Notes: a model not told the origin generated them from the letters alone. Shown: positions 10,869 through 19,558, numbered from the stretch's first letter. The stretch: 21,881 nucleotides of DNA from Comamonadaceae bacterium (GCA_947377705.1 CANCGU010000013.1:1-21881), one strand, 5' to 3'. Program-made: numbers and translations.

Positions 10869-11582
10869 TCAAATCCCTAGATAGGCTTCCCGAATACGCG
10901 GGTCATGTAGCAAATCCGACGATTTGCCCTGCAACACCACATGACCTGCTTGCAACACAAAGGCCTCGCTCGCCACCGACAAAGCCAGCTTCGTGTTTTG
11001 CTCGACCAGCAAAGTGGTCACGCCAGATTTGTGAATTTCAAGAAAAGCGTCATGCAACTCTTGAACAATTTTGGGCGCTAATCCATGGCTGGGTTCGTCT
11101 AACAACAACAGCTTGGGATCGCCCATCAAAGCGCGACCAATCGCCACCATCTGCTGTTCACCGCCAGACAAAGTGCCCGCCATTTGTTGCGAGCGCTCGG
11201 CCAGCCTGGGAAACATGGCGTAGATTTTTTCTAATATTTCCCTCAATGCCTTTTCGTTGTGTCTGCGGCAATAGCCACCCAACCATAAGTTTTCTTCAAC
11301 CGACATGAATGGAAATACATGACGTCCTTCAGGCACATGTGCAACGCCGCGAAAAGGTATCTCATGTGCAGGCAAGTTCAACAAATTCTCGCCAGCCAAA
11401 GAAATGGTACCCCTGACGTTTGGCATCAATCCGGATATGGACTTCAGCAAGGTGCTTTTGCCCGCTGTGTTGGCACCAATAACAGCAATAAATGCCCCTT
11501 CATTGATCTGAAGATCAATGTCGCGCAAAACAGGAATTGTGTCGTATGAAGCTTCGGTGATTTGAATATGAAGGAGTGTCAT
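10869..11582 (-). CDS. livF: branched-chain amino acid-type ABC transporter ATP-binding protein LivF
   Basis: Cytoplasmic ATPase of a HAAT-type importer. The 237 residues contain Walker A GANTAGKST (36-44, Thr replacing the usual second Gly), an intact signature LSGGEQQM from 138 and Walker B LLLLDEP (158-164). The LivF-type continuation is SHGLAP, where Leu is more common than His. The protein ends YLGI, as LivF proteins do (YLG). The start overlaps the livG stop by 4 bases. It is the last gene of the minus-strand transporter operon. Transport specificity in this superfamily covers amino acids, amides, urea and aromatic acids, so the substrate is open. Confidence 0.93.
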   Translation of the reverse strand: MTLLHIQITEASYDTIPVLRDIDLQINEGAFIAVIGANTAGKSTLLKSISGLMPNVRGTISLAGENLLNLPAHEIPFRGVAHVPEGRHVFPFMSVEENLWLGGYCRRHNEKALREILEKIYAMFPRLAERSQQMAGTLSGGEQQMVAIGRALMGDPKLLLLDEPSHGLAPKIVQELHDAFLEIHKSGVTTLLVEQNTKLALSVASEAFVLQAGHVVLQGKSSDLLHDPRIREAYLGI

Positions 11583-12343
11583 GTCAAGTCTTCCGCTTTC
11601 ATTTCCTGCCCCAAATACGCAGCAATGACATCGGGATGTCGGCTGATTTCAGCGGGGGTGCCCTCTGCAATTTTTTGTCCAAAACTGAGCACCAGAATTC
11701 GCTCACACAAATTCATGATGGCTCGCATGTGATGCTCAATCACGATGAAGGTCAAGCCGTCCTCATCACGCAATTTTCGGATTAGCGCCAAAATTTGGTC
11801 CATCTCCGCATCATTCAAGGCCGCCATCACTTCGTCTAGCAAAACAATTTTGGGCCCGGTACACAACGCTCGCGCCATCTCAACCAAGGCTTTTTCGGGG
11901 AAGGTCAAATCGGCAGCTTTTTTGTTGGCGATGTGCAACATACCAACTTTGGTTAGGTTCTCCGCCGCTAAACGCTTGGCCTCATCCAGCGAGACACGCT
12001 GAAGCGCGCCTGTCAGCACATTTTCTAAAACCGACATCTCTGGGAACAACGCCACGTTCTGAAATGTTTTGACCATGCCGCGTTGACAAACGACATGTGG
12101 CTTAAAACCAGTGATGCGATGTCCTTCTAAAAATACATCACCTTCGCTGGGCTTGATCAAGCCCATCAAGAGATTAAACAAAGTCGTTTTGCCAGCACCA
12201 TTGGGGCCAATCAGCCCAATCAATTCGCCTCGCTTGACTTGGAAGCTCAATTGATTGACCGCTGTCAAACCACCGAAGCGGCGCGTCAATTGGTGAACAG
12301 ACAATATTTCCTGCGACGAATCAGATGCATTAGTCGGCGTCAT
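11579..12343 (-). CDS. livG: branched-chain amino acid-type ABC transporter ATP-binding protein LivG
   Basis: Second ATPase of the importer. In 254 residues it has Walker A GPNGAGKTT (46-54), a Q-loop in VKTFQNVALFPEMSVLENV and the LivG insertion. The region normally holding the LSGGQ-like signature reads LTFPEKALVEMARAL (146-160), without glycine, and Walker B reads VLLDEVMAALN. A DEVMAGL-type Walker B occurs in a LivG subgroup, so this is probably a divergent but working ATPase. The His switch is in VIEHHMRA. Four-base overlaps with livM and livF indicate coupled translation. Confidence 0.92.
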   Translation of the reverse strand: MTPTNASDSSQEILSVHQLTRRFGGLTAVNQLSFQVKRGELIGLIGPNGAGKTTLFNLLMGLIKPSEGDVFLEGHRITGFKPHVVCQRGMVKTFQNVALFPEMSVLENVLTGALQRVSLDEAKRLAAENLTKVGMLHIANKKAADLTFPEKALVEMARALCTGPKIVLLDEVMAALNDAEMDQILALIRKLRDEDGLTFIVIEHHMRAIMNLCERILVLSFGQKIAEGTPAEISRHPDVIAAYLGQEMKAEDLT

Positions 12344-13305
12344 GGTTGACCTCTGTTCATGAATTTTCGATACAACGCTTGCAACCCGCGCGGTTCGATC
12401 AAGATGATGGCCATCAAAATCAAGCCATAGGCCAACTGCGATACACCAGCACCTTTGTTGGACAAAGTTGCATTGAAGATCTCTTCAAGTGGCAACAAGA
12501 AGCAAGCGCCAATGATGGGCCCAGCCACCGTCCCAATGCCTCCAATTATGCAAATCAGGGCCACGCGCACAGACACACCCACCAGCGAAAAGATGGAATC
12601 AGGGTCAAAGAAGAAATTAAATTGTGCGTAGAGCACCCCGCACGCACCCATCAATCCGGCTGAAATGGTGGCCGCTAACATTTTGGTTCGCGCTGTGTTG
12701 ATGCCAATCACCTCCGCAGAATCCACATTGGCTTTGACCGCCCGCAACTCGTAACCCAACTTGGATGTGCTGATACGCCAGTAAACCCATGTGATCAACA
12801 GCACTGCGCACAACATGATGTAGTAAGACGGACGGCCTGAGTTGAATTGCATCAGCCCAAGCCCCGCGTTCGGCACAAAAGGAATTGAAATACCGACAGG
12901 CCCTCCCGTCAGAGAACTCCAAGTATTTGCAATGGCGCGCAGCACCTCCCCAAAAGCCAAAGTAGCCAAGGCGAAATAGTGACCTTTCAAACGCATGGTT
13001 GGCAAACTGAGCAACGCACCTGCGCAAGCGGCCACGGCCATGCCTGCAAAAATCCCAAGCCAGGGCGACAAGCCAAAACGAATCAGCAAAATAGTGGAGG
13101 TATAGGCACCGAGGCCAAAAAAGGCGGCATGGCCCAACGAAATTTGATTGGCGAGTCCACCCACAATGTTCCATGCTTGTGCCATCGCTGCAAAAAGCAT
13201 GAGCAACGTTAAAACCCGAATGCTGTAGCCCTCACCCGACACAAGCCAAGGCAGACCAAGCGCAACGAGTATTAAAAAAACGATCCAGACTTTAGGGCTC
13301 TTCAT
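12340..13305 (-). CDS. livM: branched-chain amino acid-type ABC transporter permease LivM
   Basis: Inner-membrane permease of the importer, 321 residues with about eight to ten hydrophobic segments. It shows the LivM pattern NIVGGLANQISLGHAAFFGLGAYT near the N-terminus. A long loop (about 115-160) follows, then the ATPase-contact region RAVKANVDSAEVIGINTARTKMLAATISAGLMGACGVL, and GGIGTVAGPIIGA. Starts and stops overlap livH and livG by 4 bases. The C-terminus IEPRGLQALY is typical of the family. Confidence 0.93.
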   Translation of the reverse strand: MKSPKVWIVFLILVALGLPWLVSGEGYSIRVLTLLMLFAAMAQAWNIVGGLANQISLGHAAFFGLGAYTSTILLIRFGLSPWLGIFAGMAVAACAGALLSLPTMRLKGHYFALATLAFGEVLRAIANTWSSLTGGPVGISIPFVPNAGLGLMQFNSGRPSYYIMLCAVLLITWVYWRISTSKLGYELRAVKANVDSAEVIGINTARTKMLAATISAGLMGACGVLYAQFNFFFDPDSIFSLVGVSVRVALICIIGGIGTVAGPIIGACFLLPLEEIFNATLSNKGAGVSQLAYGLILMAIILIEPRGLQALYRKFMNRGQP

Positions 13306-14162
13306 GATTTATTCCTCAACAAGCCTTCAGGGCGAAACGCCAACGTCAGAATAAACACAATAAATAAAACCATGTTCTGCAACTGCAAGGGCAAGAACAA
13401 ACCAGACAAGGACTGAATGACACCCACGGCTAATCCGCCCACCACAGCGCCCAGCACATTGCCCAAACCGCCGAGCACGACGACCGTGAACATCAGCACG
13501 CCAAACTGCTCGCCAACGGACGGTGATACGGTGAGATAAGGCAAGATGATGGCGCCGCCAAATGCCGTCAATGCAACGCCCAAACCAAATGACAAACGGT
13601 AAATTTTGTCAGGGTCGATCCCCATGAGTTTGGCGGCCATCGGATCTTGCGCTGTGGCACGAACGGTTCGTCCCCACCAAGTTTTAGCCAACAACCACCA
13701 CACCAACACGCCAGCCACACCCGACGCCAGAAAAGCAATCGCATAAGGCATGCTGACAATCAGTCCCGCAAATTCAAGCGATTCACTTTGTGACCATGTT
13801 TGAACGGACTTGAACTCAGAGCCCACCAAAATAAGGGCGAGATTTTCTAAAACAATTAACAAACCCACTGTTAGAAAAATTTGGGCCACCTCAGGTGCTT
13901 TTAAGACGCGGCGAACCAATACGTGCTGCACCGCATAGCCCAAAACAAAGACCACGAGGAATGAAAGTACGGAGCCGAAAACGGGGTCCAAGCCCAGAAA
14001 ATGCCAAGCGAAGTACGCCACGTACATGCCCACCATCAAAAACTGAGCTTGTGCGAAATTCACAATCGAGATGACGCCAAAGACCAGCGTCAACCCGATT
14101 GAAATCACGGCGTAAACCCCACCCAACATCAGGCCATCGAGGATGGCTTGCAAGAGTGGCAT
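13302..14162 (-). CDS. livH: branched-chain amino acid-type ABC transporter permease LivH
   Basis: Second inner-membrane permease, 286 residues. It starts LLQAILDGLMLGGVYAVISIGLTLVFGVISIVNFAQAQFLMVG, the standard LivH N-terminus. The cytoplasmic coupling segment (TVRATAQDPMAAKLMGIDPDKIYRLSFGLG) and GGLGNVLGAVVGGLAVGV follow. It lies 9 bp downstream of livK and overlaps livM by 4 bases. Confidence 0.93.
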   Translation of the reverse strand: MPLLQAILDGLMLGGVYAVISIGLTLVFGVISIVNFAQAQFLMVGMYVAYFAWHFLGLDPVFGSVLSFLVVFVLGYAVQHVLVRRVLKAPEVAQIFLTVGLLIVLENLALILVGSEFKSVQTWSQSESLEFAGLIVSMPYAIAFLASGVAGVLVWWLLAKTWWGRTVRATAQDPMAAKLMGIDPDKIYRLSFGLGVALTAFGGAIILPYLTVSPSVGEQFGVLMFTVVVLGGLGNVLGAVVGGLAVGVIQSLSGLFLPLQLQNMVLFIVFILTLAFRPEGLLRNKS

Positions 14163-14171
14163 GGGAATTCC

Positions 14172-15407
14172 TTAGACGTTTCGAGAAATGACTTTGGCCT
14201 TAGCGAACTTAGGCGGCCACACGGTGGCCAGTTCATTCTTTTGCCATTGCACCATCACGGGCTCAGCATGAATATTCAGTCCGGTCTCATCAAATTTGAT
14301 TTTCCCGTTGGTCATTGTCTTGGCCCAACCGTCCGTGAACGTCATGCTGCGCAAGGTGCGTGTGATGTCTTCAGTTTTGGCCGACTTCGCTGCGTTGATT
14401 GACTGAATCAACACATCAAGCGAGACCGCATGCTCCACCGCCTCGTGCACCATGAAGGCATTGAAACGTTTGCGATAACGCTCGGTCGAAGCGGTGTCCA
14501 AGTCATAGTTGGCAGAGCAAATTGAGAGCACGCCATCGGCGTAATCACCGAGCGCTTTGGCGAAATCTGGAATCACATAGCCAGCAGAGCCGCCAACGAT
14601 TGGAATATTGATTTTTTGCTGACGCAATGCGCGCACGATCAGCAAACTATCGTTCAAATAAGACACGGGAAACACCATCTGTGCTTTGGAAGCGCGCAAC
14701 TTATTGACCAAGGGGGTGACATCGGTGATGCCCAGGGGATAGGCCTCGTCCAACACGATTTCCACATTCGCCTCTTTGGCGGCCGCACGCAGACCCGCAG
14801 CAGTCGATGTACCAAAAGCCGTGTCCTCATAAAGAATCGCTACTTTGTTCACTTTGGATGTGCCGCCAGACAACTCTGACGCGAAGTTGAACTGCGCCTT
14901 GCCAATCACACTACCCTTAGGGGTTACTTGAAAGACGTTTTTAAATCCGCGACCTGTGAGCTGGTCCGAATAAGACATGGTGATCAATGGCACGCCACGG
15001 CGCTCGGTCACCTCTGAAATAGCCAAAGTCAACGACGAAGCAAACGCGCCCAAGATAGCGCAGCAATCGTTTTCTGCAATCAAGCGTTGCGCCACTGTCG
15101 CCGCGTTGTTGGGCGTAGAGGTGGAGTCTGCAATGACCAAATTGATCTTAGCGCCACCCAGACCTTTCAGCCCCCCCGACGCATTGATTTCATCCGCAAC
15201 CAGCTCAATGCCTTGTCTTGAATTGATACCAAACTGAGCATTCGCGCCCGACAGCGGCAAGATCACGCCCACATTAACGGCCTTTGGCTGGGCCAAAGCA
15301 CTGAGCGGCAAAACACCCGCCAGTCCTAAAGCGCCAAGACCTTTCAAGGCTTGGCGACGCATTTCTAGATTGACATCTGCCTGTTGAATGGAAGATTTTT
15401 TACGCAT
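14172..15407 (-). CDS. livK: periplasmic substrate-binding protein of the Liv-type ABC transporter
   Basis: Captures the solute in the periplasm and delivers it to LivHM. The 411 residues start with a charged stretch, then MRRQALKGLGALGLAGVLPLSALAQ (16-40). This signal peptide has a twin-arginine-like RRQALK motif and ends in an ALA-Q cleavage site. The mature part is a type I periplasmic-binding fold: VNVGVILPLSGANAQFG, EINASGGLKG, NDCCAILGAFASS. The start at 15407 has AGGAG 8 nt upstream. It heads the transporter operon and is divergent from gntR. In this family the binding protein sets specificity. An amino acid is not assured, because relatives bind aromatic acids and amides. Confidence 0.9.
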   Translation of the reverse strand: MRKKSSIQQADVNLEMRRQALKGLGALGLAGVLPLSALAQPKAVNVGVILPLSGANAQFGINSRQGIELVADEINASGGLKGLGGAKINLVIADSTSTPNNAATVAQRLIAENDCCAILGAFASSLTLAISEVTERRGVPLITMSYSDQLTGRGFKNVFQVTPKGSVIGKAQFNFASELSGGTSKVNKVAILYEDTAFGTSTAAGLRAAAKEANVEIVLDEAYPLGITDVTPLVNKLRASKAQMVFPVSYLNDSLLIVRALRQQKINIPIVGGSAGYVIPDFAKALGDYADGVLSICSANYDLDTASTERYRKRFNAFMVHEAVEHAVSLDVLIQSINAAKSAKTEDITRTLRSMTFTDGWAKTMTNGKIKFDETGLNIHAEPVMVQWQKNELATVWPPKFAKAKVISRNV

Positions 15408-15475
15408 GATTTGTCTCCTACGATGTGTGTGGGTTGAGTGCAGAAACGAAATAATTTCTTTATTTTTGTGTTTTG

Positions 15476-15538
15476 ATTGTGAACACAGAAAAAAAATCTG
15501 TCAACATGATTGACAAATTGTCATACAAAAAATATGCT
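15476..15538. promoter_or_regulatory. divergent livK/gntR promoters with palindromic operator
   Basis: For livK (minus strand) TTGACA (15499-15504 read in reverse) is followed, after 17 nt, by CACAAT (15476-15481). For gntR (plus strand) TTGACA (15510-15515) is followed, after 17 nt, by TATGCT (15533-15538). The two -35 boxes point outward and are 5 bp apart, forming TGTCAA-N5-TTGACA. A second palindrome, TGACA-AAT-TGTCA (15511-15523), overlaps the gntR -35. A dimer of the GntR protein bound here would control both promoters. Binding is inferred. Confidence 0.6.
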
Positions 15539-15541
15539 TCA

Positions 15542-16240
15542 ATGATGGGCACAGAACTCAAACAGCTAAAACCAGAAACCTTGCGCAGCCAGGTGGAGAA
15601 ACACCTGCGCTTGGCCATCCTGAACGGTGAGCTGCAGCCGGGAGAAAAGCTGATTGAACGAGAGCTGTGCGAACAACTCGGGGTTAGCCGCCCTTCTGTT
15701 CGCGAAGCTTTGCGAAAGCTAGAAGCCGAGAAGCTCATCGTCATCGTTCCGCACCGCGGCCCCGAAGTCGCCTCTATGACGCTAGAAGAATCGCAAGACC
15801 TTTATGCCATGCGGCGACTTTTAGAAAGTTTTGCAGCACATGAGTTCACCCGTCTTGCAAGCGACACCCAAGTCAAGCAATTAGCCAAGACCGTCAAACG
15901 CCTCAGTGACGCAGGCAAGAAAAATTCACGCAAAGGGGTGTTGCAAGCCAAGGCTGAGTTTTATGACATTTTGTTGGGTGGTTGCGGCAATCAGCTCATC
16001 AAAGAAATCTTGGGGGGCCTGCTGTCTCGTGTCAGCTTGCTTCGCGCCAAGTCCTTGATGCTGCCCGATCGCTTGCCGCAAAGCCTCTCAGAAATTCAAA
16101 CCCTGCTCAGCTTCATCGAAGCGCGCGATGCCAAGGGCGCACAAAAAGTCTCATACAAACATGTCATGAATGCTGAAGTTGCAGCCTTAGGCGTTTTCCG
16201 ATTGCAACACCCTGAATCCTCAAATCAACCCAACCACTAG
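15542..16240 (+). CDS. GntR family transcriptional regulator, FadR/FCD subfamily
   Basis: DNA-binding regulator, 232 residues from the chosen start. The N-terminal winged helix-turn-helix is clear: LRSQVEKHLRLAILNGELQPGEKLIE, then ELCEQLGVSRPSVREALRKLEAEKLI. The all-helical FCD ligand-binding domain follows (LYAMRRLLESFAAHEFTRLA to the end). The frame is open from a TTG at 15473 and has an ATG at 15506, but both would lie across the promoter/operator. The ATGATG at 15542-15547 falls where transcription from TTGACA-N17-TATGCT would begin, so the message may be leaderless. FCD regulators usually respond to a carboxylic acid of the pathway they control, here probably that of the flanking genes. 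Confidence 0.88.
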   Translation: MMGTELKQLKPETLRSQVEKHLRLAILNGELQPGEKLIERELCEQLGVSRPSVREALRKLEAEKLIVIVPHRGPEVASMTLEESQDLYAMRRLLESFAAHEFTRLASDTQVKQLAKTVKRLSDAGKKNSRKGVLQAKAEFYDILLGGCGNQLIKEILGGLLSRVSLLRAKSLMLPDRLPQSLSEIQTLLSFIEARDAKGAQKVSYKHVMNAEVAALGVFRLQHPESSNQPNH

Positions 16241-16249
16241 GAGCTATCT

Positions 16250-16627
16250 ATGAACAAAGACTTATTTGAAAAAGGCCTCAAAACTCGCCGCGAAGTTCTC
16301 GGCGCTGAGTACGTAGACACCGCGCTGAAAAATGCCGACGACTTCAACATGCCGATGCAAGAGCTCGTGACTGAGTATTGCTGGAATGACATTTGGAATC
16401 GACCTGGACTCGACCGTCGCACGCGCAGCATCATCAACCTGTCCATGCTGACCGCACTGAACCGCCCTCACGAATTGAAACTTCACGTGCGTGGTGCCAT
16501 CAACAACGGATTGACCAAAGAAGAAATTTCTGAAGTTTTCTTGCAAACGGCAATTTACTGTGGCGTGCCCGCTGCAATTGACAGCTTCCGTGGCGCAAAA
16601 GAAGTCTTCAAAGAAATGGGGATCTAA
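16250..16627 (+). CDS. carboxymuconolactone decarboxylase family protein
   Basis: Small helical protein of the CMD family, 125 residues, the size of PcaC (4-carboxymuconolactone decarboxylase). The core motif ends in RPGLDRRTRSIINLSMLTALNR and continues ELKLHVRGAINNGLTKEEISEVFLQTAIYCGVPAAIDSFR, close to the PcaC pattern, with the conserved His in LKLHVRGA. It lacks the CxxC pair of AhpD-type peroxidases, so a decarboxylase-like role is more likely. The start has AGGAG about 6 nt upstream. It is 9 bp after gntR and 2 bp before the next gene. Without the rest of the protocatechuate pathway nearby, the exact reaction is uncertain. Confidence 0.87.
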   Translation: MNKDLFEKGLKTRREVLGAEYVDTALKNADDFNMPMQELVTEYCWNDIWNRPGLDRRTRSIINLSMLTALNRPHELKLHVRGAINNGLTKEEISEVFLQTAIYCGVPAAIDSFRGAKEVFKEMGI

Positions 16628-16629
16628 AC

Positions 16630-17514
16630 GTGGCAAACCCTCGCATCGGATTCATTGGCTTGGGTCAAATGGGACTGCCCATGATTCGCAATCTATTGCG
16701 CGCACAGTTCCATGTCATGGGGTTCGACCTGAACCCCCATGCTGCAGCGTCTCTGACGCAAGAAGCAAACTTCAAAGCAGCCACATCGCCCACACAAGTT
16801 GCCCAGCAATGCGACATCGTTATTTTGATGTTGCCAGACAGCAAAATCGTCGATGCGTTGTTGTGGGAGGGTGAGAATGCGTTGGCGCGGCACCTCAATG
16901 CAAGTCAAATTCTGGTCGATATGGGTTCGTCAGATCCTGTTCACACGCGTGAGAACTTCACGCAATTAGCGGCATTGAACATCCCGTTTTGTGACGCCCC
17001 CGTTTCAGGCGGCGTCAAACGCGCCACCGACGGAAGTTTGTCCATCATGATGGGGGGCGAAAAAGTACACATTGAGAAAATTCGACATGTACTTGAAGCG
17101 CTCGGAAAAACCTTGGTGCACGTCGGCTCTGCAGGCGCTGGGCATGCTGTCAAAGCCTTGAACAACTACGTGTCAGCTGCTGGTTTACTGGCGGTTTCAG
17201 AGGCCTTGGTAGCCGCTGAAAAATTTGGAATCGACCCCCATTTGGTCAACCAAGTTTTTAACGCATCCACCGGCAAAAACAACACCACCGACGTGAAGGT
17301 TGAGAACTTCATGCTTTCTGGCACATTCAACTCTGGCTTTTCTTTGGCATTGATGCGCAAAGATCTGCAAACTGCCTTGAACTTCATTGACCGCATGGGC
17401 ACCCCTGATGACTTCGCCTCAGTCTGCGTTCAGACTTGGACGCAAGCTGAATCCGCCCTCGACAAAGGCGCCGATCACACAGCGATGTACAAATTCACCC
17501 AGGAACGTACCTGA
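16630..17514 (+). CDS. 3-hydroxyisobutyrate dehydrogenase-family NAD(P)-dependent oxidoreductase
   Basis: Beta-hydroxyacid dehydrogenase, 294 residues, starting at a GTG 2 bp after the previous stop. The Rossmann motif is GFIGLGQMGLPM (7-18). The substrate-binding segment is DAPVSGGVKRATDGSLSIMMGG (from 122). The catalytic Lys is in GHAVKALNN (K175) with Asn179 nearby. A C-terminal helical domain completes the protein. The family oxidises 3-hydroxyisobutyrate, tartronate semialdehyde, 6-phosphogluconate-like and related hydroxyacids, so the substrate is not assignable. It overlaps the next gene as TGATG. The run suggests a step acting on a hydroxy acid released by the neighbouring hydrolases. 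Confidence 0.88.
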   Translation: MANPRIGFIGLGQMGLPMIRNLLRAQFHVMGFDLNPHAAASLTQEANFKAATSPTQVAQQCDIVILMLPDSKIVDALLWEGENALARHLNASQILVDMGSSDPVHTRENFTQLAALNIPFCDAPVSGGVKRATDGSLSIMMGGEKVHIEKIRHVLEALGKTLVHVGSAGAGHAVKALNNYVSAAGLLAVSEALVAAEKFGIDPHLVNQVFNASTGKNNTTDVKVENFMLSGTFNSGFSLALMRKDLQTALNFIDRMGTPDDFASVCVQTWTQAESALDKGADHTAMYKFTQERT

Positions 17515-18749
17515 TGTTCACAAGCCATGCGCTAGAAAAAGCTATTCATGAAGCTCTCCAAGTAACAGAGGTACATGAAGACGCTTTGCGTTGCCCGATT
17601 CGTGTGACATGGCAAGTGACTGATGCCGCAAACGCGCCGCCTATTTTGGTTTGGGCGGGCGAAGAAGGCGCTAACGTCATGACCTTAAGCGCAAGCACTG
17701 GCGTGTGGGCCCAAGTTTTCAGCCCAGAACCTGCACCCGGCTATCAATCGTTGGGCGCGCTGAGACGGCAATGCCCAGAATTTTCTTTAGACGGCACACC
17801 GGATGCCATTGCACAAGCGCTCCCCTTTATCGAACGGCTGATTGAAACCTGTCGCATCAAACTCAACAAACTCCAACCTGAAATCACATGGAACAAATCA
17901 GTACTTGCGCACATCACGGGCAAGTACTACGCGATGGATCCCCAAAAAACCGAATGGGTTTATGCCGAGCAAAGTGGAAATGAGGCGGCGCCGACACTGC
18001 TGCTTTTGCACACAGCGGGTGCAGATGCGCGGCAATGGCACGGTTTGATGGGGCAAGACACCTTACGCCAACAATGGCGCTTGCATGCCTTCGATCTGCC
18101 CGGCCACGGCCGCTCGCCACTCCCCACTGGCACGGCCAATTGGAACTGGCGTTTAACTGAAGCCAATTACGCCAAATGGGTCCTCAGTTACATGGATGCA
18201 GCCGGCATTGAAAAAACAACACTCATGGGATGCTCGATGGGGACCGCCATCAGTCTGGCATTGCTAGCGCAACACCCCGATCGTTTCCATGGCGCTGTTT
18301 TGCTCGAGGCGCCTTACTGCTCACCGGGAAGGCGTTCTGTTTACTTGAACCATTCGCAAGTTCATGGCGCGCGTTTGTCTGCTGCTTGGGTCGGTTCCTT
18401 GCTATCGCCCACCAGCGGCAAAGCGCACCGTGACCAGGCCACTTGGATTTACTCGCAAGGCGCGCCTGGCATTTACGACGGCGATTTAGGCTACTACAGC
18501 GACGACTTCAACGCGCACGACCATACGGCAGCCATTGACACCCAACGCACCCCTGTGTGGCTCTTTACAGGTGACTATGACTACTCTGCCACACCGGCTG
18601 ACAGCGCCAAAGTCGCAGCTGAAATCAAAGGAGCACATTTCCAAGAGCTCAAAGGATTTGGTCATTTTCCGATGGTCGAAAGACCGGATGACCTCACCCT
18701 TCACTTGCTGCCCGCACTGGCGGCCATTCAGTCACACATCCAGTCCTAA
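17514..18749 (+). CDS. alpha/beta hydrolase with an extra N-terminal domain
   Basis: 411 residues in two parts. Residues 1 to about 135 form an unrecognised domain (WAGEEGANVMTLS, PEPAPGYQSLGALR), perhaps resembling small lipid- or acyl-binding folds, though no family is claimed. Residues about 150-411 are an alpha/beta hydrolase: oxyanion-hole region LLLLHTAGADARQW, FDLPGHGRSP, nucleophile elbow GCSMG (Ser241), acid in FTGDYDYS (Asp354 or Asp356) and His384 in GFGHFPMVE. The hydrolase part resembles enol-lactone/ester hydrolases of the PcaD type in general outline. Its start overlaps the previous stop, and a strong SD for the next gene follows 8 bp after the stop. A lactone or ester of the pathway is a plausible substrate. 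Confidence 0.85.
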   Translation: MFTSHALEKAIHEALQVTEVHEDALRCPIRVTWQVTDAANAPPILVWAGEEGANVMTLSASTGVWAQVFSPEPAPGYQSLGALRRQCPEFSLDGTPDAIAQALPFIERLIETCRIKLNKLQPEITWNKSVLAHITGKYYAMDPQKTEWVYAEQSGNEAAPTLLLLHTAGADARQWHGLMGQDTLRQQWRLHAFDLPGHGRSPLPTGTANWNWRLTEANYAKWVLSYMDAAGIEKTTLMGCSMGTAISLALLAQHPDRFHGAVLLEAPYCSPGRRSVYLNHSQVHGARLSAAWVGSLLSPTSGKAHRDQATWIYSQGAPGIYDGDLGYYSDDFNAHDHTAAIDTQRTPVWLFTGDYDYSATPADSAKVAAEIKGAHFQELKGFGHFPMVERPDDLTLHLLPALAAIQSHIQS

Positions 18750-18763
18750 CTCAAGGAGGCCCC

Positions 18764-19552
18764 ATGTCCACGCGCACCTGGGAGGCATATGCAATGCGCT
18801 ACGCAACGGTGCAACGCAAACGCCAAGAAAATTTCATCGCTTATGACCCACACGATGCAGCAACGCACATGGATTACTTTGTGTGGTTTCTCAAATCTGA
18901 CAACGAAACCATCTTGGTAGATACAGGGTTTAACGCGGAATCAGCGCGCGCCAGAAAGCGAACTTTCTTACGCTGCCCCATCGAATCACTGAAGGCAGCA
19001 GGCGTTCATTTAGAAGACATTCACGACACCATCATTACCCACGCTCACTACGATCACGCGGGCAATACCCGGCTTTTACCGAAAACACGCTTTCACCTAC
19101 AAGAACGTGAAATGCACTACGCCACCGGCAAAGAAATGCGACATGCATTTTGTCGCCATGCCTACGACCCTTCCGATGTCTGTGATCTGGTCTACGCGAA
19201 CTTTGAAGAACGTGTTGCTTTTCAAGATGGTGCATTTGAGCTTCGATCTGGCATCACAGTCCACTGGGTAGGCGGCCACACACAAGGCTTGCAAATTGTG
19301 CGGGTGCACACGAAACGGGGTTGGATTGTGTTGGCGTCTGACGCCACCCATTACTTGGAAAACATCCGCCAAAGGTCGCCCTTCCCTATCGTGGTGAACA
19401 CAGCCGACATGCTCAACGGCTACGACCTGATTGATCGACTCGCTGATTCGCCCGATCATGTCATTGCGGGACATGACCCCTTGACTAGAACCCTTTACCA
19501 GCCTGTTGACTCTCGAGGTTTGGAAATTTATTCTTTGACACAACCACTCTAA
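18764..19552 (+). CDS. metallo-beta-lactamase-fold hydrolase (AHL-lactonase-like)
   Basis: 262-residue MBL-fold enzyme with a full dinuclear-metal set: THAHYDHAG (H93, H95, D97, H98), H172 in GGHTQGLQ, D193 in ASDATHY and H237 in AGHDPL. The arrangement and length match the lactonase branch (AiiA/AttM type). The substrate may instead be a catabolic lactone, since the gene sits in a catabolic run. The start at 18764 has a strong AAGGAGG. A short alternative start at residue 11 is possible. Quorum quenching is only one option; the neighbours favour metabolism. Confidence 0.87.
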   Translation: MSTRTWEAYAMRYATVQRKRQENFIAYDPHDAATHMDYFVWFLKSDNETILVDTGFNAESARARKRTFLRCPIESLKAAGVHLEDIHDTIITHAHYDHAGNTRLLPKTRFHLQEREMHYATGKEMRHAFCRHAYDPSDVCDLVYANFEERVAFQDGAFELRSGITVHWVGGHTQGLQIVRVHTKRGWIVLASDATHYLENIRQRSPFPIVVNTADMLNGYDLIDRLADSPDHVIAGHDPLTRTLYQPVDSRGLEIYSLTQPL

Positions 19553-19558
19553 ACAATC

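Noticed and set aside
10724..11308. 194-codon plus-strand frame opposite livF
   Set aside because: Antisense to a complete ABC ATPase gene, with no motif or good ribosome binding site.
12617..13174. 185-codon minus-strand frame within livM
   Set aside because: A different reading frame of livM on the same strand; livM has the family features.
18764..19552. Reading the MBL hydrolase as a dedicated quorum-quenching enzyme
   Set aside because: The metal ligands fit a lactonase, but the gene is embedded in a catabolic run with no quorum-sensing genes, so signal degradation is not the preferred role.
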